A stretch of 38,300 bases of DNA from positions 1 through 38,300 of the forward strand of contig CACOMD010000010.1 of the NCBI GenBank assembly GCA_902628235.1, given 5' to 3'. A program made the position numbers and the translations under genes. Under the pieces are notes generated by a model that did not search any database, was not told where the DNA came from, and saw nothing but the letters and a program-made list of their open reading frames with translations. This document shows positions 33,427 to 38,300 of the stretch, one piece after another (position 1 is the first letter of the stretch; each line of letters opens with the position of its first letter). This stretch comes from an uncultured Prochlorococcus sp. Its GTDB lineage: Bacteria > Cyanobacteriota > Cyanobacteriia > PCC-6307 > Cyanobiaceae.

Positions 33427-33795
33427 ATGAATTCATTCAGTTTATTAAAAAATAATAAATATATTCTTAGCTATCTATACCTATTTTTATCAATTTTAGG
33501 AGCTATTCTTCCTATGATATCGAATTTCAATTTTGCGATGGAGTATGGATCAAGTTTTGATATTAATCAATTTATTCAATTGGCAAATGCAAATCCAGCG
33601 GCAGAATCTATATCTAGGGATTTATTAATTGGTGCTAGTGCTGTATTTATATGGATTGTGAATGAATCAAGAAAACTTAATATTAAAAACATGTGGATTG
33701 TTTATGTGGGCACTTTCTTAATTGCATTTGCATTCTCAGCGCCTTTTTTTCTATTCCTTAGAGAGAGAAGAATAATTGAAATTAATTTAGGATGA
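33427..33795 (+). CDS. DUF2834-family membrane protein
   Basis: Length 122 residues with three hydrophobic segments (about residues 13-35, 62-80 and 88-110). The pattern LFLSILGAILPM, NPAAESISRDLLIGASAVFIWIVNESRKL and AFAFSAPFFLFLRER fits the DUF2834 family, of unknown function. It is divergent from the PfkB-family kinase and its last nine bases overlap the end of the converging MFS gene. Confidence 0.8.
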   Translation: MNSFSLLKNNKYILSYLYLFLSILGAILPMISNFNFAMEYGSSFDINQFIQLANANPAAESISRDLLIGASAVFIWIVNESRKLNIKNMWIVYVGTFLIAFAFSAPFFLFLRERRIIEINLG

Positions 33796-35034
33796 ATTAT
33801 TTATCTTGTATTTTTTATTAAATAGTGCAATCGTTAAAATGAAGCATGTTATGGAAATTAAAAACCATAATCTAGTAGTATCTCCATAATAATCTAATAT
33901 TTTTCCTGAAAATAATGGACCAAGCAAATAACCTAAAGCAAAACATTGAGAAAGAAGAGCAGTCGCTAAGCCTTTTTTATTAATTGGAGCAATTTTAAAA
34001 ACAATATCTGAAGAAGTTGGAAGAAAAGATGAAGCTCCAATGCTAGAGAAAATAATCGCTATTAGCATTAGATATATACCAATTGTTTGAAAATAGTTTG
34101 ATATGAATAAGAAAAAGGCACTAATACCAAAATTTATTAAGCTAAATTTTATTCCGAAAAATCTTTCTTTTTTAGAGAGCCAATTTCCGATTGGCCATTG
34201 CAGGATAAACAATAAAATTAATTGTGCCGAAATTATGTAACTAGTGATAGTTTCACTAAGTGAATCTTTAAATAAACCTCGTTTAACAAAATCCAAGGGA
34301 AGTATTACTTGATTTAAAGCTAAACAGGTTGTTAATAGGATAATTGAAGTAAATATAATAATTGTATTTTTATGCCAATTGTTTTTAGTAATAGATATTT
34401 CTTTTGAATGTTTGATTTCAAAATCATTGAAGTTTTTTTTGATTATTTCTTTCTTTCTGGAAATTAAAAGGATTATTATGACAAGACATAAAATATCATT
34501 AATAAAATTTGTCTTAAAATAAATTAAGTAATTAAGTAAACTTCCAATAAAAACTCCAAGAAAAGTTCCTAATGCCTCTGAGCTTCTTACTAATGCGTAG
34601 GCTTTTTTTGTATTTATTGGAATACATAAATATGGAACTGCAAATTCTACAGTAGGCCAATATACACCAGCAGCTGCACCTATCAGTGATTGCCCAAATA
34701 TATATGACAAAGAATCTCGCGATATTATTAAACAAAGACTTGCAACAATACCTAATATTGATGAAATTTTTAATGGTTTTTCAATATCTTTATTCTTATT
34801 TAGATAATTTCCTGTAATAAATCTTGTAATTGTCCCAATAATTGCTGATAAAGTAAAACCAAGTCCAATTTCAGTTGCTGAAAGACCTATCTTATTAAAG
34901 ATAAGTGAGGTTAAATAAATTACACCTCCAGCACCAAATGAAGCAAAAAATCTTATTTTAGTAATTAACTTTAATTGGCTAGGAAACTGCATCCACCAAA
35001 TCTTTGCAGTTTTTAAACTATAAGGATTAACCAC
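33787..35034 (-). CDS. Major facilitator superfamily transporter
   Basis: Length 415 residues with about twelve membrane helices. The first part (RFFASFGAGGVIYLTSLIFNKIGLSATEIGLGFTLSAIIGTITRFITGNYLNK split over residues 27-80) and the loop after helix two with its basic residues suit the MFS fold, as does the central cytoplasmic loop KEIIKKNF. The sequence resembles drug/sugar exporters, but the substrate cannot be told. The start is GTG at 35034, 2 bases from the TTG of the divergent DUF1400 hydrolase. A second Met at 34992 (MQFPSQLKLITK) is an alternative giving 401 residues and more room for promoters. Confidence 0.82.
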   Translation of the reverse strand: MVNPYSLKTAKIWWMQFPSQLKLITKIRFFASFGAGGVIYLTSLIFNKIGLSATEIGLGFTLSAIIGTITRFITGNYLNKNKDIEKPLKISSILGIVASLCLIISRDSLSYIFGQSLIGAAAGVYWPTVEFAVPYLCIPINTKKAYALVRSSEALGTFLGVFIGSLLNYLIYFKTNFINDILCLVIIILLISRKKEIIKKNFNDFEIKHSKEISITKNNWHKNTIIIFTSIILLTTCLALNQVILPLDFVKRGLFKDSLSETITSYIISAQLILLFILQWPIGNWLSKKERFFGIKFSLINFGISAFFLFISNYFQTIGIYLMLIAIIFSSIGASSFLPTSSDIVFKIAPINKKGLATALLSQCFALGYLLGPLFSGKILDYYGDTTRLWFLISITCFILTIALFNKKYKINNSS

Positions 35035-35036
35035 AA

Positions 35037-36599
35037 TTGAAATTCATTTTTATACTTTTAAGTTTTTTAAATTTCTATTCAGCAAATTTTACTTCAAAAG
35101 CTGCTGAAAAGATAAATATTAGGTTTGAAGAAATGTCTATCCCAATTTCAATAGATGAATTATCAGAATTAGATAAACTTAATAAAGATTCTACCGAAAT
35201 AATAAATTGGTTTAGGAATAATGGTTTAGAAAAAATATTAGAATTATCAAAATATTTAAAATTCCCAATAATTAAACAAGATGGTTTTTCAAAACAAATT
35301 TTAAGAAGTTGGATTGGGAAAAAAGTTCTTTCTGAATTAAGTAATACTTTTATAGTACCTGATGATATTAATGGCATTAAAGTATTTAATACTATTGAAG
35401 AATTATTAGAACAAAAAGAAGAAGTATCTACTATTGATATCTTAAAAACTATATCGGTAAAGGAAATTGACCTTGATGTAGATAATTTAATAAATATTAC
35501 ATCATCTTGGAAAAAAGCTTTTGAAGAGCAGCAAAACTATACTAAAAAATTAAAATTTTTAAATAAGAGTGAGGAAAATATAAGCTTAATATTAAATGAT
35601 AAAAGTGACTTAAATTTTAAATCTTATCGAACAAGCTTAAAAGTACCTCACCGGCAAGAACCATTATCTTTAAAAATTTGGATACCAGAAATATACCGTA
35701 AAAAAGATTTAATAATTTTTATGCCTGGTTTAGGGGGTGATATAGATAACTTCAGGTGGTTAGGATCAGGTTTAAGTAAAAAAGGTTGGCCAGTAATATT
35801 TATAGAGCATAAAGGTAGTGATTCAGTTGCATTAAATGCATCAATTAAGGGCGAAGAAGCACTTCCAGGAGGTGCTGATATTTTTCTATACCGCATAAAA
35901 GACTTAGATTCTGTAGTCAATTCATATAAGCAAGGTCAGCTTGGTTTTAAAAGTAGTAATTCATACATTTTAATGGGACATTCTCTTGGGGCTTTAATTT
36001 CTATGTTGTATGAAGGTAATCCACCTGATAATGAATTTATATCAAGGTGTGAAAATGCTTTAAATGATTTTGCTTTGACTAATTTATCAAAACTACTTCA
36101 ATGCCAATTATCAGAGATACCTATTCCAGACTTTAATAAATCTAAAGAATTAAAAGCCATTGTTGGTTTTAATAGCTTCGGAAGTTTAATTTGGTCAAAT
36201 AAAGCCAATTCAGGTATCGATGTCCCAATATTATTTATTGGTGGAACTTTTGACTTGATAACCCCTTTAATAAGTGAACAATTTAAATTATTTTTAGCAA
36301 ATGAATCAAATAAATTAAATAGATTTCTTATAGTTGAAGGTGCGAGTCATTTCTCACCTATAAGAGTAATGAATAAAAATTTAAGTCAAAATAATAAAAA
36401 TGATGTTTTTAAAATTAAAGAAAATTTTATTGGCATAAATCCTTATAAATTTCAACATCTTGCATTGAAAATAATTATACAATTTCTAAATGATTTTGAA
36501 AAAAAAGAAGGTCTAAAACTTGTTCAAAAGCAGAATATAGATGATCTTAATTTCCATATTCTTGGAGAAAAAGAATTGAATGTAATCATTAGCAATTAA
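35037..36599 (+). CDS. DUF1400-type alpha/beta hydrolase, exported
   Basis: Length 520 residues, TTG start with AAGGA about 10 bases upstream. A signal peptide covers about residues 1-22 (FIFILLSFLNFYSANFTSKA). An N-terminal helical part (about 25-175) is followed by the catalytic domain: FMPGLGGDIDNFRWL, nucleophile S316 in LMGHSLGALISM, acid in FIGGTFDLITPL, and His in VEGASHFSPIR. DUF1400 proteins are widespread in cyanobacteria, and a lipase or esterase role is often proposed. It is secreted, so it should act in the periplasm or on the lumen side. It converges on the ABC permease with a shared TTAA. Confidence 0.88.
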   Translation: MKFIFILLSFLNFYSANFTSKAAEKINIRFEEMSIPISIDELSELDKLNKDSTEIINWFRNNGLEKILELSKYLKFPIIKQDGFSKQILRSWIGKKVLSELSNTFIVPDDINGIKVFNTIEELLEQKEEVSTIDILKTISVKEIDLDVDNLINITSSWKKAFEEQQNYTKKLKFLNKSEENISLILNDKSDLNFKSYRTSLKVPHRQEPLSLKIWIPEIYRKKDLIIFMPGLGGDIDNFRWLGSGLSKKGWPVIFIEHKGSDSVALNASIKGEEALPGGADIFLYRIKDLDSVVNSYKQGQLGFKSSNSYILMGHSLGALISMLYEGNPPDNEFISRCENALNDFALTNLSKLLQCQLSEIPIPDFNKSKELKAIVGFNSFGSLIWSNKANSGIDVPILFIGGTFDLITPLISEQFKLFLANESNKLNRFLIVEGASHFSPIRVMNKNLSQNNKNDVFKIKENFIGINPYKFQHLALKIIIQFLNDFEKKEGLKLVQKQNIDDLNFHILGEKELNVIISN

Positions 36600-37618
36600 T
36601 ATTTTATTCGAGGATCGAAAAATGCATTCAAAATATCTATTAATAGATTAATTGAAATAATTAATATTGAAGTTACAATTACTATCCCTTGTACAAGATT
36701 ATAGTCTCTTTTTAAGATTGCTTCTTGCAACTTTAATGCTAATCCTGGCCATGAGAAAGTAACTTCAATAAGCAATGCCCCACCAGCTAAAGAAGCTATT
36801 GCAAATCCAGTAATGGTAAAAATGGGTATTAATGCATTTGGTAATGCGTAATTTAATAGAATATTTTTGTCATCTATCCCTCTACAAATAGCTGCATCTA
36901 TGTAATCGCTTTTATAAGATTTCTCAAGATTTAATCTTAAAGATCGACTAAAAATACCACTCAAAAGTAATCCTAAAGTTAGTGAGGGAAGAGCTAAATG
37001 ATATGCAGCACCTAGAAGTGCATTAAAATCATTTTTCAAAATACTATCCAAAATAAAAAATCCTGTAATAGTATTAGGATTTTCAGCGATTGGAAATCTT
37101 CCTCCAATAGGGAGGATTCTTAAAATAACAGAGAATATTAATTGCATCATCATAGCGCCCCAAAATGGAGGTATCGCATATGAACTTATCCCTATTATTC
37201 TTGAAAAATAATCAAATTTCTTATTTTTATTCTTTAAGCCTAAATAACCTAAAGGGAACCCAATAAATATAGCTATTAAAATTGAAAATAAACCTAGCTC
37301 AATAGTGGCAGGAAGTGCATTGAGAATTATTTGTAATACAGGTTCTTGATTACTGAGAGAATCACCCAAATTCAAATTTATTAGATTTTTAAGATAGTTT
37401 ATGTATTGAATTTGTATCGATTGATTTAATCCAAGCTTAATTCTCATTAATTCTCTTGCTTCCTGGTCTGCTCCAGATCCTAAAATTGCATCAATAGGAT
37501 CTCCAGGTGCAATCCTCAAAAGTATAAATATTAAAGAGGATATGATCCATAAATTTATAGGGATTAATGAAATCTTTATAAGTGTGTAATTGAATACGTT
37601 TTTTAGATTACTTTTCAT
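36596..37618 (-). CDS. ABC transporter permease, DppB/OppB type
   Basis: Length 340 residues from ATG at 37618; a GTG at 37633 would add five residues. Six membrane helices are apparent. Motifs of the peptide/nickel class are LLRIAPGDPIDAILG near the N-terminus, LGLNQSIQIQYINYLKNLINLNLGDS, and the EAA-like loop DYIDAAICRGIDDKNILLNYALPNALIPIFT. It moves oligopeptides, dipeptides or nickel across the inner membrane with a partner permease and ATPases. Its start lies inside the end of the upstream binding-protein gene (11-base overlap), so the two are co-translated. Confidence 0.92.
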   Translation of the reverse strand: MKSNLKNVFNYTLIKISLIPINLWIISSLIFILLRIAPGDPIDAILGSGADQEARELMRIKLGLNQSIQIQYINYLKNLINLNLGDSLSNQEPVLQIILNALPATIELGLFSILIAIFIGFPLGYLGLKNKNKKFDYFSRIIGISSYAIPPFWGAMMMQLIFSVILRILPIGGRFPIAENPNTITGFFILDSILKNDFNALLGAAYHLALPSLTLGLLLSGIFSRSLRLNLEKSYKSDYIDAAICRGIDDKNILLNYALPNALIPIFTITGFAIASLAGGALLIEVTFSWPGLALKLQEAILKRDYNLVQGIVIVTSILIISINLLIDILNAFFDPRIKY

Positions 37619-38300
37619 TTTTAACCAATTCACTCATATTGATAATTCCTGCACCATTAAAAATTGGTTTTGAAATATAATTTTGAGTCCAAGCTTTCTG
37701 TGAAGAAGTCCAAATAGGTATATAAGGTAATGATTCCGATGCTATTTTTTCTATTGTAAGAAGTTTATTTAATCTTTCAAATCCTTCAAGATTTTCACTT
37801 TCTTCAAATAATTTCTGTACTTTTTCTGAGGACCAGAAACTTCCACTAAAAACAGACTCACCTTTTAAACAATGATTTTCAATAAATGATTCACAACTTA
37901 GTAAAGGGGATAGATAAGCCTCTGGGTCTGAATATGCACCAGTCCAATCAAGAATCACTGAAGGATATATCCCTTCACTTAAATTTTTATAAATTGTTGT
38001 GGATTCTACTCCATTAATACTGATAGAAAAACAATCTTTCATTTCTGCTTTTACACTTTGCTGCCAATAAAAAGCTATTAATTTATCTGTAGGAACATTA
38101 GATCTATAAGTGAGCGGTAAATTAAAAATATTACCTTCACAATATCCTTGCTCTCTAAAAATTCTTTTAGATTCCTTAGGATCAAAATCTGGCCATGAAA
38201 CAGAATTGTCTTTTTTAAGTATTAATGGAATTAATGAAGATGCTGAACTTCTTAAACTGAAACTTACTTTATTTCTTATTAATTCTCTATTTAAGCTTTT
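37608..38300 (-). CDS. ABC transporter substrate-binding protein (peptide/nickel type), C-terminal part
   Basis: The frame is open from the right edge down to the TAA at 37610-37608, about 230 residues. I translated the stretch before 38042 by hand: it continues without a stop through LPLTYRSNVPTDKLIAFYW, so the true start is outside the window. The sequence matches the C-terminal lobe of family 5 binding proteins (DppA/OppA), notably GIYPSVILDWTGAYSDPEAYLSPLLS, which lines the ligand cleft. It would bind its ligand in the periplasm and pass it to the permease coded immediately downstream. The signal peptide and N-terminal lobe are not seen here. Confidence 0.9.
   Translation of the reverse strand, partial: KSLNRELIRNKVSFSLRSSASSLIPLILKKDNSVSWPDFDPKESKRIFREQGYCEGNIFNLPLTYRSNVPTDKLIAFYWQQSVKAEMKDCFSISINGVESTTIYKNLSEGIYPSVILDWTGAYSDPEAYLSPLLSCESFIENHCLKGESVFSGSFWSSEKVQKLFEESENLEGFERLNKLLTIEKIASESLPYIPIWTSSQKAWTQNYISKPIFNGAGIINMSELVKNEK

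Noticed and set aside
34532..34735. 67-residue open frame inside the MFS gene
   Set aside because: Same strand but different frame from the transporter; a shadow.
35075..35920. Two open frames antisense to the DUF1400 hydrolase
   Set aside because: Shadows of a gene with intact catalytic motifs.
1..38300. tRNA genes, CRISPR arrays, insertion sequences, integration sites
   Set aside because: I found no cloverleaf-like segment, spaced direct repeats, transposase motif or phage gene; the gaps are short and AT-rich.

Overview
The window is strongly AT-rich, densely packed and intron-free. It carries psbC, psbD, ycf4, petM, ycf39, a thioredoxin reductase-thioredoxin fusion, pntAAB and SLH-type porins. 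This gene set, the minimal spacing and the low GC point to a high-light-adapted Prochlorococcus; I infer this from content and protein style, not from a database search. I see no rRNA, tRNA, CRISPR array, insertion sequence or phage gene.

Region 1 (1-6410) looks like an iron and outer-membrane block. Two related porins, the first cut by the window edge, flank a small secreted protein, an Fe(II)/2-oxoglutarate hydroxylase, the ferric-iron binding protein FutA and a 615-residue predicted outer-membrane barrel. The second porin has a near-perfect Fur box lying on its -10 element, which ties the block to iron status. Both porins end in similar, rearranged terminators.

Region 2 (6479-12176) holds cobQ coupled to a small 2Fe-2S protein, then maf, then the psbD-psbC operon read leftward, with an HLR1-like (RpaB-type) site upstream, and ycf4 read rightward from the same gap. 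Region 3 (12227-18562) has a degenerate cyclophilin-like protein, ilvH coupled to an alpha/beta hydrolase, petM, ycf39, infA, NTRC and two unrecognised genes.

Region 4 (18691-29503) has the rightward pntA1-pntA2-pntB-hydrolase operon. Converging on it is a leftward series: efflux-type membrane fusion protein, polA, cysS and dxr. Region 5 (29644-38300) has ychF, several small membrane or Cys-rich proteins, a pentapeptide-repeat lumen protein, a PfkB-family kinase, a DUF2834 protein, an MFS transporter, a DUF1400-type hydrolase and the start of a peptide-type ABC transporter that runs off the right edge.

Most of the window is core photosynthesis and housekeeping. The best places to look for something undescribed are the orphan barrel and hairpins next to futA, the SdhB-type ferredoxin coupled to cobQ, the cyclophilin-like protein with a possible ATA start, and the small Cys/His-rich proteins.
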